A stretch of 64,000 bases of DNA from Actinomycetospora sp. NBRC 106378. GTDB taxonomy: Bacteria > Actinomycetota > Actinomycetes > Mycobacteriales > Pseudonocardiaceae. This document shows positions 7,354-15,420 of this stretch, in pieces. The DNA lies in assembly GCF_030269685.1 (NCBI RefSeq), contig NZ_BSTT01000009.1:62001-126000 (forward strand). The letters are read 5' to 3'. How positions within the stretch are numbered: the stretch's first letter is position 1; the number at the start of each line of letters is the position of its first letter. The translations under genes were made by a program, and so were the position numbers. The notes beneath the pieces are model-generated. The model was not told where the DNA came from. It saw nothing but the letters and a program-made list of their open reading frames with translations, and did not search any database.

Positions 7354-7833
7354 GTGCTGAGCATCCGAGACGCCACGGTGGGCGACGCCGAGGCGTGCGC
7401 CGCGATCTACGCCCCGTACGTCCGGGACACCGTCATCAGCTTCGAGGAGCAGCCGCCGTCGGCCGCGGGCATGGCGGACCGCATCGCGACCGCCCACGCG
7501 TGGCTCGTGGGCGAGGACGGCGGCCGGATCGTCGGGTACGCGTACGCCGGGTCGTTCAACGACCGCCACGCCTACCGGTACGCCTGCACCGTCAGCGTCT
7601 ACCTCGAACCCGGACGCCGACGGACCGGCGCGGGCCGGGCGCTCTACGAGGCCCTGTTCCCGCGCCTGCGCGACCACGGCTTCGTGCGGGCCGCGGCCGG
7701 CATCTCGCTGCCCAACGCGGCCAGCGTCGGCCTCCACTCCGCGCTCGGGTTCGCGCCCGTGGGCACGTTCCCGCGCGTGGGCTGGAAGTTCGACGCCTGG
7801 CACGACGTCGCCTGGATGCAGCGCGACCTCTGA
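7354..7833 (+). CDS. GNAT N-acetyltransferase, phosphinothricin-acetyltransferase-like
   Basis: A 159-residue GNAT enzyme. It opens LSIRDATVGDAEACAAIYAPYV and has the FEEQPPS region, the acetyl-CoA loop LEPGRRRTGAGRALYEAL (R/Q-x-x-G-x-G/A core) and the closing GFAPVGTFPRVGWKF that marks the Pat/Bar and methionine-sulfoximine acetyltransferase group. It transfers acetyl from acetyl-CoA to an amine of an amino-acid-like toxin. The exact substrate is not shown. Probably leaderless from the TATAGT at 7340-7345 and controlled by the divergent regulator. Confidence 0.85.
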   Translation: MLSIRDATVGDAEACAAIYAPYVRDTVISFEEQPPSAAGMADRIATAHAWLVGEDGGRIVGYAYAGSFNDRHAYRYACTVSVYLEPGRRRTGAGRALYEALFPRLRDHGFVRAAAGISLPNAASVGLHSALGFAPVGTFPRVGWKFDAWHDVAWMQRDL

Positions 7834-7845
7834 GCGCGGCGCACT

Positions 7846-7915
7846 GCTGACGTCGGGCGTCAGCCGTGTGCCACCGCTGACGTCGGGCGTCAGCCGTGTG
7901 CCACCGCTGACGTCC
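7846..7915. repeat. 30-bp tandem repeat, about 2.3 copies
   Basis: The 30-base unit starting GCTGACGTCGGGCGTCAG occurs at 7846-7875 and 7876-7905 and begins a third time at 7906 before diverging. Each unit contains the inverted repeat CTGACG, TCGGG, CGTCAG, so the array gives two adjacent small hairpins. It fills the space between the convergent GNAT and mrp genes, where a terminator is expected. Confidence 0.75.
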
Positions 7916-7920
7916 CGGGC

Positions 7921-9054
7921 CTAGCGGCCGGCGGGCGAGATGTTCAGCGACATCCCGGCGAGCCCGCGGGCCCGGACGGTCAGGCGGTCGGCGACCTTGC
8001 GCAGCGCCTCGCCGGCCGCGGACTGCGGCGCGGAGAGCACCAGCGGCACACCGGCGTCGCCGCCCTCGCGCAGGCGGGTGTCGATCGGGATCTGGCCGAG
8101 CAGCGGGACCTCGGAGCCGATCGACTTGGTCAGCGAGTCGGCCACGGTCTGCCCGCCGCCGGAGCCGAACAGGTCCATCCGCGACCCGTCGGGCATGTCC
8201 ATCCAGCTCATGTTCTCGACGACGCCGACGAGGCGCTGCCGGGTCTGCAGCGAGATGGCGCCGGCGCGCTCGGCGACCTCGGCGGCCGCCTGCTGCGGCG
8301 TGGTGACCACGAGCAGCTCGGCGTTCGGGATGAGCTGGGCGACCGAGATCGCGATGTCGCCGGTGCCGGGCGGGAGGTCGAGCAGCAGGACGTCGAGGTC
8401 GCCCCAGAAGACGTCGGCGAGGAACTGCTGCAGCGCGCGGTGCAGCATCGGGCCGCGCCACACGACGGGGGTGTTGCCCGGGGTGAACATGCCGATGGAG
8501 ATGACCTTCACGCCGTGCGCCTGCGGCGGCAGGATCATCTCGTCGACCTTGGTCGGCAGGTCCTGGGTGCCCAACATGCGCGGCACCGAGTGGCCGTAGA
8601 TGTCGGCGTCGACCACGCCGACCTTCAGGCCCTTGTCGGCCATCGCGGCGGCGAGGTTCACCGTCACCGACGACTTGCCGACGCCGCCCTTGCCCGATGC
8701 CACGGCGTACACGCGCGTCATCGAGCCGGGCTGGGCGAAGGGGATGACGGGCTCGTCGGCGTCGCCCTTGACGGTCTTGCGCAGCTCGCGCCGCTGCTCG
8801 TCGTTCATGACGTCGAGCTCGACGGCGACGGCGCTGACGCCCGAGACGCCCGAGACCGCGGTGGTGACGCGGCTGGTGATCGTGTCCTTCATCGGACATC
8901 CGGCGACCGTGAGGTACACCGCGACCTCGACCTTGCCGTGGTCGAGGACACGGATGTCCTTGACCATGCCCAGTTCGGTGATCGGACGGTGGATCTCGGG
9001 GTCCTCGACACCGCCCAGTGCGGTGCGGATCGCCTCGACGGACGGTGCAGCCAT
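7921..9054 (-). CDS. mrp: Mrp/NBP35-family Fe-S cluster carrier ATPase
   Basis: A 377-residue cytoplasmic protein. Residues 1-90 form a DUF59/MIP18-type domain (GVEDPEIHRPITELGMVKDI, then VAGCPMKDTI). A deviant Walker A, ASGKGGVGKSSVTVNLA, lies near 118, followed by VVDADIYGHS and DLPPGTGD. Mrp/ApbC proteins bind and hand over [4Fe-4S] clusters in an ATP-dependent way. Cluster-binding cysteines near the C-terminus are not obvious here, as in several actinobacterial members. The window holds several Fe-S clients (NirB, the siroheme fusion), but position implies no direct link. Confidence 0.9.
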   Translation of the reverse strand: MAAPSVEAIRTALGGVEDPEIHRPITELGMVKDIRVLDHGKVEVAVYLTVAGCPMKDTITSRVTTAVSGVSGVSAVAVELDVMNDEQRRELRKTVKGDADEPVIPFAQPGSMTRVYAVASGKGGVGKSSVTVNLAAAMADKGLKVGVVDADIYGHSVPRMLGTQDLPTKVDEMILPPQAHGVKVISIGMFTPGNTPVVWRGPMLHRALQQFLADVFWGDLDVLLLDLPPGTGDIAISVAQLIPNAELLVVTTPQQAAAEVAERAGAISLQTRQRLVGVVENMSWMDMPDGSRMDLFGSGGGQTVADSLTKSIGSEVPLLGQIPIDTRLREGGDAGVPLVLSAPQSAAGEALRKVADRLTVRARGLAGMSLNISPAGR

Positions 9055-9063
9055 GCCCCGATG

Positions 9064-9699
9064 CTACGTGTCGGTACCGACGCTCCCGTTCGACGGACCC
9101 GTGTGCTCCAGCACCCGGCCGAGGGCCCGCTCGACGGCCTTCTCCACCGCGCGCTCGAGGGCCCGCTCCAGCGTCTTGTCGAGCGACTTGTCGACCGCGC
9201 GGGTCAGCGCCTTCTGCGTCTCCCGGTCGACCCCGGAGCGTTCGGCGCCGCGCTCGGCGAGCTCGCTGCGCAGGAAGTCCCGGGTGACCGTCTCGCCGAC
9301 GGCGAGACGCACCGCGGCCAGCTCGCGGGACAGGTACTCGGTGTCGGCGATGGTCCGCTGGGCGCGGGCCCGGTCCTCGTCGAGCGACACCCGGTCCCGG
9401 TCGTCCTGCCGGTTCTGCGCCAGCAGGATCAGCGGCGCGGCGTAGGCGGCCTGCGTGGAGAAGGCCAGGTTGAGCAGGATGAAGGGATAGGGGTCCCACT
9501 CCCCGATGATCCCGATGAGGTTCAGCGCGATCCAGACGATGACGAACACCGTCTGCCACAGCAGGTAGGTCCCGGTCCCGAGGAAGCGGGCGAGGCGCTC
9601 GGCCATCCGCCCGAACGCCTCGGTGTCGAAGTCGAAGCGGAGCCGGCGCTGGGGTCCGGAGGGCTGGTCCAGTCGTCGACGGGCGGAACGCTCAGGCAC
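9064..9699 (-). CDS. DUF1003 membrane protein
   Basis: A 211-residue protein with two membrane helices, near TYLLWQTVFVIVWIALNLIG and PFILLNLAFSTQAAYAAPLI, separated by EWDPYPF: the DUF1003 signature. The C-terminal half is a charged coiled coil with repeated short motifs (KALTRAVDKSLDKTLERALE and continuing). The GTG at 9699 overlaps the last eight bases of the upstream CBS protein and follows GGGAG, so the two are translationally coupled. In many genomes DUF1003 follows an MgtE-like protein, pointing to divalent-cation or envelope homeostasis; the molecular function is unknown. Confidence 0.85.
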   Translation of the reverse strand: MPERSARRRLDQPSGPQRRLRFDFDTEAFGRMAERLARFLGTGTYLLWQTVFVIVWIALNLIGIIGEWDPYPFILLNLAFSTQAAYAAPLILLAQNRQDDRDRVSLDEDRARAQRTIADTEYLSRELAAVRLAVGETVTRDFLRSELAERGAERSGVDRETQKALTRAVDKSLDKTLERALERAVEKAVERALGRVLEHTGPSNGSVGTDT

Positions 9700-11035
9700 G
9701 GGGGGCTCCCTTGGCGGTTCCGGCGACGCCGGGACGCGGCAGGGCGGTCTCCGGGATGCGGAGGCCGCCCGTGGTCGTGGGGTCGGGGTCCTGCGACCGC
9801 CAGTCCTCGGGCAGCAGGTGGTCGAGGACGTCGTCGACGGTGACGGCACCGAGGAGGTGGTCGTTCTCGTCGATGACCGGCCCGCAGACCAGGTTGTACG
9901 TCGCGAAGTAGCGGGTGACCTCGGTCAGCGAGGCGTCGGGGTCGAGGCGGGTGAGCTCGGCGTCGAGCACCCCCGCCACCAGCGCGAACGGCGCCTCGCG
10001 CAGCAGCCGCTGGGCGTGCACGCAGCCGAGGTAGCGCCCGGTCGGGGTGGCCGAGGGCGGGCGGCAGACGAACACCATCGACGCGAGGGCGGGGGTGATG
10101 TCGGGGTTGCGCACGCGGGCCAGGGCCTCGGCGACGGTCGCGTCCGGGGCCAGCACGATCGGCTCCGGGGTCATCATGCCGCCGGCGGTGTCGGCGGAGT
10201 AGGTGAGTAGCCGGCGCACCGACTGCGAGTCCTCGGGCTCCATGAGGCCCAGGAGCTGCTCGGACTCCGGGTCGGGCAGGTCGGAGAGCAGGTCCGCCGC
10301 GTCGTCGGGGTCCATCGCCTCGAGCACGTCGGCGGCCCGCTCCGACGACAGGTGGCGCAGCACGTCGCGCTGCTCGTCGCCGGGGAGCTCCTCGATGACG
10401 TCGGCGAGCCGCTCGTCGCCGAGCCCGTCGGCCACGTCGTAGCGACGGCGGGTGGGGAGGTCGAGCAGGGCCCGCGCCACGTCGGCGGGCCGCATGTCCT
10501 CGAACGTCGCGAGCAGCTGCTCGGTGCCCTGGCCCTCCTCGGCGAGCGAGAGACCGCTGATCGCCGCCCACGGCAGCACCTGCACCGGCCCCCGTCGTCC
10601 GAGGACCCCGAGCCGCTCGGTGACCGCCAGCCGCGTGATGAGCCAGTCGCGGCTGCGGGTGTGCTCCATGAGCACGTCGACGACCGTGGCGTCGACCTGC
10701 CGGTCGACGATCCGCACGCCCGCGTCGAGCATCTCCCCGACGACGAGCACCTCGTTCGGGCGCTGCGCGAACGGGCGCAGGTTCACCTGGCCGGTGGACA
10801 GCACGACGGCTCCCGCGTCGATCGCGGTGATGCGCAGCATCGGCACGAAGATCCGTCGTCGGGACCCCACTCCCACCACGAGACCGAGCACCCGGGGTGG
10901 TCGCGGCCCGACCGAGACGGCCGACACCGCGTCGCGCACGCGACCGATGTGCTCGCCGTCGGGACCGAGAACGGGCAGACCGACCATCCGGGCGACGAAC
11001 ACCCTGGTCATCGCGGTGTTGGCGGCACGGGTCAC
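9692..11035 (-). CDS. PRC-barrel / MgtE_N / CBS-pair protein without transporter domain
   Basis: A 447-residue soluble protein. An N-terminal PRC-barrel-like region (MVGLPVLGPDGEHIGRVRDA), then the helical MgtE_N repeats (LLDLPTRRRYDVADGLG, VIEELPGDEQRDVLRHL, MDPDDAADLLSDLP), then two CBS domains (SADTAGGMMTPEPIVLAPDA onward, ending VDDVLDHLLPEDW). This equals the cytosolic Mg-sensing half of the MgtE channel with the membrane half missing. It probably reports Mg or nucleotide level to a partner, perhaps the coupled DUF1003 protein. A TAACCT box close to the GTG suggests a leaderless message; an ATG at 11011 is an alternative start. Confidence 0.85.
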   Translation of the reverse strand: MTRAANTAMTRVFVARMVGLPVLGPDGEHIGRVRDAVSAVSVGPRPPRVLGLVVGVGSRRRIFVPMLRITAIDAGAVVLSTGQVNLRPFAQRPNEVLVVGEMLDAGVRIVDRQVDATVVDVLMEHTRSRDWLITRLAVTERLGVLGRRGPVQVLPWAAISGLSLAEEGQGTEQLLATFEDMRPADVARALLDLPTRRRYDVADGLGDERLADVIEELPGDEQRDVLRHLSSERAADVLEAMDPDDAADLLSDLPDPESEQLLGLMEPEDSQSVRRLLTYSADTAGGMMTPEPIVLAPDATVAEALARVRNPDITPALASMVFVCRPPSATPTGRYLGCVHAQRLLREAPFALVAGVLDAELTRLDPDASLTEVTRYFATYNLVCGPVIDENDHLLGAVTVDDVLDHLLPEDWRSQDPDPTTTGGLRIPETALPRPGVAGTAKGAPRA

Positions 11036-11183
11036 GCGCTGAGGTTAGCGGCGTTGCACTCGCGGCTCGCGGCGGAGAGGGTGCTCACCTGAATCGGGAC
11101 AGCGGTGCCCCCGCGTGTCAACATCCCGGTCAACCGTGCGCCTCCGCGACGACAGGCGGGGGCCTTCGAGGAGGTCAGTGCGA

Positions 11184-12143
11184 GTGAGTGTCGAGAACCG
11201 CCCACGTCGGTCGTGTCTCGCGGTCCCGGGGTCCAGCCAGAAGTTCATCGACAAGGCCAGGACGCTGCCCGCGGACCAGATCTTCCTCGACCTGGAGGAC
11301 GCCTGCGCCCCGCTCGCGAAGCCGGGTGCGCGCAAGACGATCGTCTCGGCCCTGAACGAGGGCGGCTGGGAGGGCAAGACCCGGGTCGTCCGCGTCAACG
11401 ACTGGACCACCGAGTGGACCTACCGCGACGTCACCGAGGTCGTCGAGGGTGCCGGCGCCAACCTCGACGCGATCATGCTGCCGAAGGTGCAGACCGCGGC
11501 GCAGGTGCACGCCCTGGACTTCCTGCTCACGCAGATCGAGAAGACCATGGGTTACGAGGTCGGCCGGATCGGCATCGAGGCGCAGATCGAGAACGCCCTG
11601 GGCCTGACCAACGTCAACGAGATCGCCGCCGCGTCGCCGCGCATGGAGACCATCGTCTTCGGCCCCGCCGACTTCATGGCCTCGATCAACATGAAGTCCC
11701 TCGTGGTCGGCGAGCAGCCCCCGGGCTACACCGAGGGTGACGCCTACCACTACATCTACATGCAGATTCTCATGGCGGCCCGCGCCTACGACCTGCAGGC
11801 CATCGACGGCCCCTACCTGCAGATCCGCGACGTCGACGCGTTCCGCCGCGTCGCACAGCGCTCCGCGGCGCTCGGCTACGACGGCAAGTGGGTGCTGCAC
11901 CCCGGCCAGATCGACGCGGCCAACGAGGTCTTCTCGCCCAACCAGGACGACTACGACCACGCCGAGAACATCCTCGACGCGTACGAGTACTTCACCTCCG
12001 AGGCCGGAGGGAAGAAGGGCTCGGCGATGATCGGCGACGAGATGATCGACGAGGCCTCGCGCAAGATGGCGCTCGTCATCGCGGGCAAGGGCCGTGCCGC
12101 CGGCATGAGCCGCGGGGAGCGCTGGACTCCGCCGGAGAGCTGA
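11184..12143 (+). CDS. HpcH/HpaI-family CoA-ester lyase, malyl/methylmalyl-CoA lyase-like
   Basis: A 319-residue TIM-barrel lyase of the CitE/Mcl1 family. It begins RRSCLAVPGSSQKFIDKA and carries FLDLEDACAP (metal Glu/Asp region), VRVNDWTTEW, DAIMLPKVQ, IEAQIENALGL (conserved Glu) and the closing GKWVLHPGQIDAANEVFSP. Mcl1-type enzymes cleave malyl-, methylmalyl- or citramalyl-CoA. GGAGG (11170-11174) is nine bases before the GTG at 11184; a GTG at 11178 is too close. The next gene is an acyl-CoA dehydrogenase, and a MaoC hydratase lies 5 kb on. That trio is familiar from ethylmalonyl-CoA pathway clusters. Exact substrate is inferred. Confidence 0.8.
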   Translation: MSVENRPRRSCLAVPGSSQKFIDKARTLPADQIFLDLEDACAPLAKPGARKTIVSALNEGGWEGKTRVVRVNDWTTEWTYRDVTEVVEGAGANLDAIMLPKVQTAAQVHALDFLLTQIEKTMGYEVGRIGIEAQIENALGLTNVNEIAAASPRMETIVFGPADFMASINMKSLVVGEQPPGYTEGDAYHYIYMQILMAARAYDLQAIDGPYLQIRDVDAFRRVAQRSAALGYDGKWVLHPGQIDAANEVFSPNQDDYDHAENILDAYEYFTSEAGGKKGSAMIGDEMIDEASRKMALVIAGKGRAAGMSRGERWTPPES

Positions 12144-12185
12144 CCGCATACTCGCCGGTAACAACGTCGTCAGGAGCGTTCAGTC

Positions 12186-13379
12186 ATGGCACGTCTCGCC
12201 CAGACCGCGGGTCTCACCGAGGTCCAGGAGGAGATCCTCTCCACCGTCCGCGACTACGTGGACAAGGAGATCATCCCGAAGGCGCAGGAGCTCGAGCACG
12301 CCGACGAGTACCCCCAGGAGATCGTCGACGGGATGAAGGAGATGGGCCTGTTCGGGCTCATGATCCCGGAGGAGTACGGCGGACTGGGTGAGTCGCTGGC
12401 CACCTACGCGCTGACGGTCGAGCAGATCGCCCGCGGGTGGATGAGCGTCTCGGGTGTCATCAACACCCACTTCATCGTCGCCTACATGCTCATCCACCAC
12501 GGCACGGAGGAGCAGAAGCAGAAGTACCTGCCGAAGATGGCGACCGGTGAGATCACCGGCTCCTTCTCGATGTCGGAGCCGGAGCTCGGCTCGGACGTCG
12601 CGGCGATCAAGACCCGCGCGACCCGCGACGGCGACGACTACATCGTCAACGGCGCGAAGATGTGGCTGACCAACGGCGGCTCGTCGAACCTCACCGCGGT
12701 GCTCGTCAAGACCGACGAGGGCGCGGAGAAGCCGTACCAGAACCTGACGACGCTGCTGGTGGAGAAGCCGCGCGGCTTCGGCAAGGTCGCCGAGGGCCTG
12801 TCGGTCCCCGGCAAGATCGACAAGATGGGCTACAAGGGCGTCGACACCACCGAGATGGTGTTCGACGGCTTCCGCATCCCGCAGACCCAGGTCCTCGGCG
12901 AGCTGCCGGGCAAGGGCTTCGGGCAGATGATGGACGGCGTCGAGGTCGGCCGCGTCAACGTGGCCGCCCGCGCCTGCGGCATCGCGATCCGCGCCTTCGA
13001 GCTCGGCATCGAGTACGCCCAGCAGCGCTCCACCTTCGGCAAGCCGATCGCGCAGCACCAGGCGATCGCGTTCAAGCTCGCCGAGATGGCCACGAAGGTC
13101 GAGGCCGCCCACCTCATGATGGTCAACGCCGCCCGCCTGAAGGACCGCGGCGAGCGCAACGACGTCGAGGCCGGCATGGCCAAGATGATCGCCTCGGAGT
13201 ACTGCAAGGAGGTCACCGAGGAGTCGTTCCGCATCCACGGCGGCTACGGCTACTCGAAGGAGTACGAGATCGAGCGGCTCATGCGTGAGGCGCCGTTCCT
13301 GCTCATCGGCGAGGGCACCTCGGAGATCCAGAAGACGATCATCAGCCGCGGCCTGCTGAAGGACTACAAGCTGCGCTGA
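12186..13379 (+). CDS. acyl-CoA dehydrogenase
   Basis: A 397-residue FAD enzyme of normal length. It has the flavin/substrate loop GSFSMSEPELGSDVAAIKT near 126, MWLTNGG, the tetramer region QQRSTFGKPIAQHQ near 280, HGGYGYSKEYEIERLMREA, and EGTSEIQ with the Glu that is the catalytic base in most of the family. It oxidises an acyl-CoA to the enoyl-CoA and passes electrons to ETF. Next to an Mcl1-like lyase it may be methylsuccinyl-CoA dehydrogenase; a branched-chain acyl-CoA substrate is the main alternative. The gene follows the lyase by 42 bases, so it is probably in the same transcript. Confidence 0.88.
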   Translation: MARLAQTAGLTEVQEEILSTVRDYVDKEIIPKAQELEHADEYPQEIVDGMKEMGLFGLMIPEEYGGLGESLATYALTVEQIARGWMSVSGVINTHFIVAYMLIHHGTEEQKQKYLPKMATGEITGSFSMSEPELGSDVAAIKTRATRDGDDYIVNGAKMWLTNGGSSNLTAVLVKTDEGAEKPYQNLTTLLVEKPRGFGKVAEGLSVPGKIDKMGYKGVDTTEMVFDGFRIPQTQVLGELPGKGFGQMMDGVEVGRVNVAARACGIAIRAFELGIEYAQQRSTFGKPIAQHQAIAFKLAEMATKVEAAHLMMVNAARLKDRGERNDVEAGMAKMIASEYCKEVTEESFRIHGGYGYSKEYEIERLMREAPFLLIGEGTSEIQKTIISRGLLKDYKLR

Positions 13380-13534
13380 CCGTGAGTCGGTACCGGCACC
13401 GTCACTGTCTCACGTTGAGAAGTGTGCTGTGATCGGCGTCATATGACCTTACCGTCGTGGCGAGGGCGCGTCCCAGATCGGTCCAGCGAGGGGCCGGCGG
13501 GCGCGTCGTCGTGACGAGGGAGTCGACGACGACG

Positions 13535-13996
13535 ATGGCCGACAACACGAGCACGGGGCCGGTCTTCCGGCTGGTCTACCGCAGCAACCTGATCGCGAGC
13601 GATGACGTGGAAGCCCAGGTGGCGGACATTCTGGCGACGTCGCGTCGGAACAACCCCGCGCGCGGGATCACCGGCGCGCTCGTGGTGTGGGACGAGAGCG
13701 TGGTGCAGACGCTCGAGGGCGACGAGGACGCGGTCCGGGCCCTCTACGCCACGATCGAACGGGATCCCCGGCACACGGGGCTCGAACTCGTCGAGACCAC
13801 CCCGGGGGTCGAGCGGGCCTTCGGGAAGTGGTCGATGGCGCGGGTCGCCGACGACGGCGACTCCGACATCGCCCTCGGACTCCGGGCGTGGGAGGGGGGC
13901 GTCGACGTGGTCGGTGGCCGCGCGATGACCACGCCGGACGAGGACCGGGCCGTCGCGATGATGCGCGAACGGGTGGGGGGCACCGCCACGCGCTGA
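13535..13996 (+). CDS. BLUF-domain blue-light sensor protein
   Basis: A 153-residue, mostly single-domain protein. All flavin-site residues of BLUF domains are visible: Tyr in FRLVYRSNL, Asn in RRNNPARGITGAL, Gln in VVQTLEG, and the Trp/Met of KWSMARV. Such domains bind FAD and shift their hydrogen bonds in blue light. After the domain (about residue 105) is a tail of about 45 residues (DIALGLRAWEGGVDVV onward) with no recognised output domain, so it probably signals through a partner. I chose the ATG at 13535; a GTG at 13511 is also in frame. No neighbouring c-di-GMP or regulator gene identifies the partner. Confidence 0.88.
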   Translation: MADNTSTGPVFRLVYRSNLIASDDVEAQVADILATSRRNNPARGITGALVVWDESVVQTLEGDEDAVRALYATIERDPRHTGLELVETTPGVERAFGKWSMARVADDGDSDIALGLRAWEGGVDVVGGRAMTTPDEDRAVAMMRERVGGTATR

Positions 13997-14184
13997 TCGA
14001 GCGAGGGGGCCCCGGTCGCATGGAACGCCCGGGGTCTCGTCGTGCCAGGAGGTAGGCGCTGCGCTGTTCGGTCGACAGCGTCAGCGGGCACACACTCCGC
14101 GTGGGCACTTTCCACCGGTTCCGTCCGTTGGAAGGATGCGCGGACCCCGAGCCACGGGGTCGACCTGGCAAGCGGAGGTAAGTC
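13997..14184. other. intergenic space with weak hairpin
   Basis: This 188-base space contains a short GC hairpin (CCCCGG near 14010 with CCGGGG near 14029) that may end the BLUF transcript, and ends with the ribosome site GGAGGTAAG of the next gene. No reading frame is credible and no promoter is convincing. Confidence 0.4.
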
Positions 14185-14703
14185 GTGAGCGCGCCGTTCC
14201 TCGGCAACCGTCCCGGGGCAGCCCCCGGGCTGCCGAACCTTCCCGAGCCGCCGTCGGGCTGGCCGATCGGGTCGTACGCGAAGTACGAGGAGGCGCAGCG
14301 GGCGGTCGACCACCTCGCCGACAACGACTTCCCGGTCGCCGACGTCACGATCGTGGGCGTCGACCTCATGCTGGTCGAGCGGGTCATCGGGCGTCTGACC
14401 TGGGGCCGCGTCCTCGCCACCGGTGCGGCGTCCGGCGCCTGGCTCGGCCTGTTCGTCGGGGTGATCCTGTCGCTGTTCAGCGCCAACGGGTCCTTCGGCG
14501 CGATCCTGCTCGGCCTCGGGATGGGCATCGTGTTCGGTGTCGTCTCGGGCGCCATCACCTACGGCGCCTCGCGCGGGCGGCGGGACTTCACCTCGGCGAG
14601 CCAGCTCGTGGCCGGTCGCTACGACGTCCTCTGCCAGCCCCGCAACGCCGAGAAGGCCCGCGACATGCTGGCCAAGCTCGCGATCGGCACCGAGCAGACG
14701 TAG
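14185..14703 (+). CDS. general-stress-protein-like membrane protein
   Basis: A 172-residue protein with a cytoplasmic N-terminal domain (IGSYAKYEEAQRAVDHLADN and DVTIVGVDLMLVERV), two adjacent membrane helices (about residues 72-118, GAASGAWLGLFVGVILSLF and ILLGLGMGIVFGVVSGAITY), and a C-terminal segment (YDVLCQPRNAEKARDMLAKL) that looks like a second copy of the small domain. This is the GSP17M/'general stress protein' layout common in actinobacteria. Function is not known. A strong GGAGG precedes the GTG. Confidence 0.75.
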   Translation: MSAPFLGNRPGAAPGLPNLPEPPSGWPIGSYAKYEEAQRAVDHLADNDFPVADVTIVGVDLMLVERVIGRLTWGRVLATGAASGAWLGLFVGVILSLFSANGSFGAILLGLGMGIVFGVVSGAITYGASRGRRDFTSASQLVAGRYDVLCQPRNAEKARDMLAKLAIGTEQT

Positions 14704-14707
14704 GTCC

Positions 14708-14881
14708 GACCCGACGACGGGGTCCGCTCGCGAGGTGCACGCCGGGCAGGTCCGCAGGCCCGTCCGGATGCCTGATGTCACCCTCGCGACGAAGGGCCGT
14801 GTTCCCGACGACGGGTCCCGCTCGCGAGGTGCACGCCAGGCAGGTCCGCGGGCCCGTCCGGATGTCTGGTGTCACCCTCGC
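14708..14881. repeat. dispersed hairpin repeat, copies 2 and 3 in tandem
   Basis: A unit of about 94 bases is repeated directly. Each has a lead CCGACGACGGG and then a palindromic element (14730-14787 and 14824-14881) with ends GCGAGGTGCACGCC and GGTGTCACCCTCGC or close variants. Arms of about 30 bases pair imperfectly around a CGGGCCCG-like centre. The ends match the element at 6706-6769. The array separates the convergent stress-protein and SRPBCC genes. Confidence 0.75.
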
Positions 14882-14882
14882 A

Positions 14883-15362
14883 TCAGGCCGTCGCCTGCGC
14901 CGTCCAGGACTCGAAGCGCCGCCAGAACAGGCGCTGCGAGAACGCCCAGAACCGGAGCAGCCTCGGGTGGACGTGCGCGTCGATGCGCAGGTCCACCTCC
15001 GTGGCGCCGCCCGGGGCGTCGGCCACGGCGATCTGCAGCCGGGTCGGGCGCAGCAGCCGGAACGAAACGGCGTACGCGCCGTAGAGGTACTGCAGGTCGC
15101 GGTACTCGCCCTCGCGGATCTCGCCGAGCACGCCGGGCAGGTGCAGGCCCGGGCCGTGGTGGGTCGTGACCACGCCCGAGGCGAAGCCGCCGCCGAGGAA
15201 CTCGACCCGCCACGGTGGGAGCTGGGTGTCGGTGAACGTGGCCGGGTCGTCCAGCCAGGCCCACACCCGCTCCCGCGGGGCCGGCGTGACGAAGCGCTGC
15301 ACGTGCTGGTGGGACCGCCACCCCGGCGGCGACGGCTGGTCGGGGCCGGCGAGGTTGCTCAC
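14883..15362 (-). CDS. SRPBCC-family protein
   Basis: A 159-residue cytoplasmic protein. The opening HVQRFVTPAPRERVWAWLDD is the usual first strand and helix of the START/Bet v1-like fold, and the C-terminal helix begins near PRLLRFWAFSQRLFW. Members bind hydrophobic ligands in a deep cavity and include cyclases, coenzyme Q-binding proteins and toxins. Nothing points to a particular ligand. Its stop falls just past the end of the hairpin repeat array. Confidence 0.75.
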   Translation of the reverse strand: MSNLAGPDQPSPPGWRSHQHVQRFVTPAPRERVWAWLDDPATFTDTQLPPWRVEFLGGGFASGVVTTHHGPGLHLPGVLGEIREGEYRDLQYLYGAYAVSFRLLRPTRLQIAVADAPGGATEVDLRIDAHVHPRLLRFWAFSQRLFWRRFESWTAQATA

Positions 15363-15420
15363 GCCCGGGGATGCTGCCAGGCCGGGCCCCGACCCGCCGT
15401 CGGGAACCGGGCGGCGGGGG

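Noticed and set aside
7846..7915. 30-bp repeats as a mini CRISPR
   Set aside because: Units are directly adjacent with no spacers, and no cas genes lie nearby; the RecB/Cas4-like nuclease at 20.5 kb stands alone.
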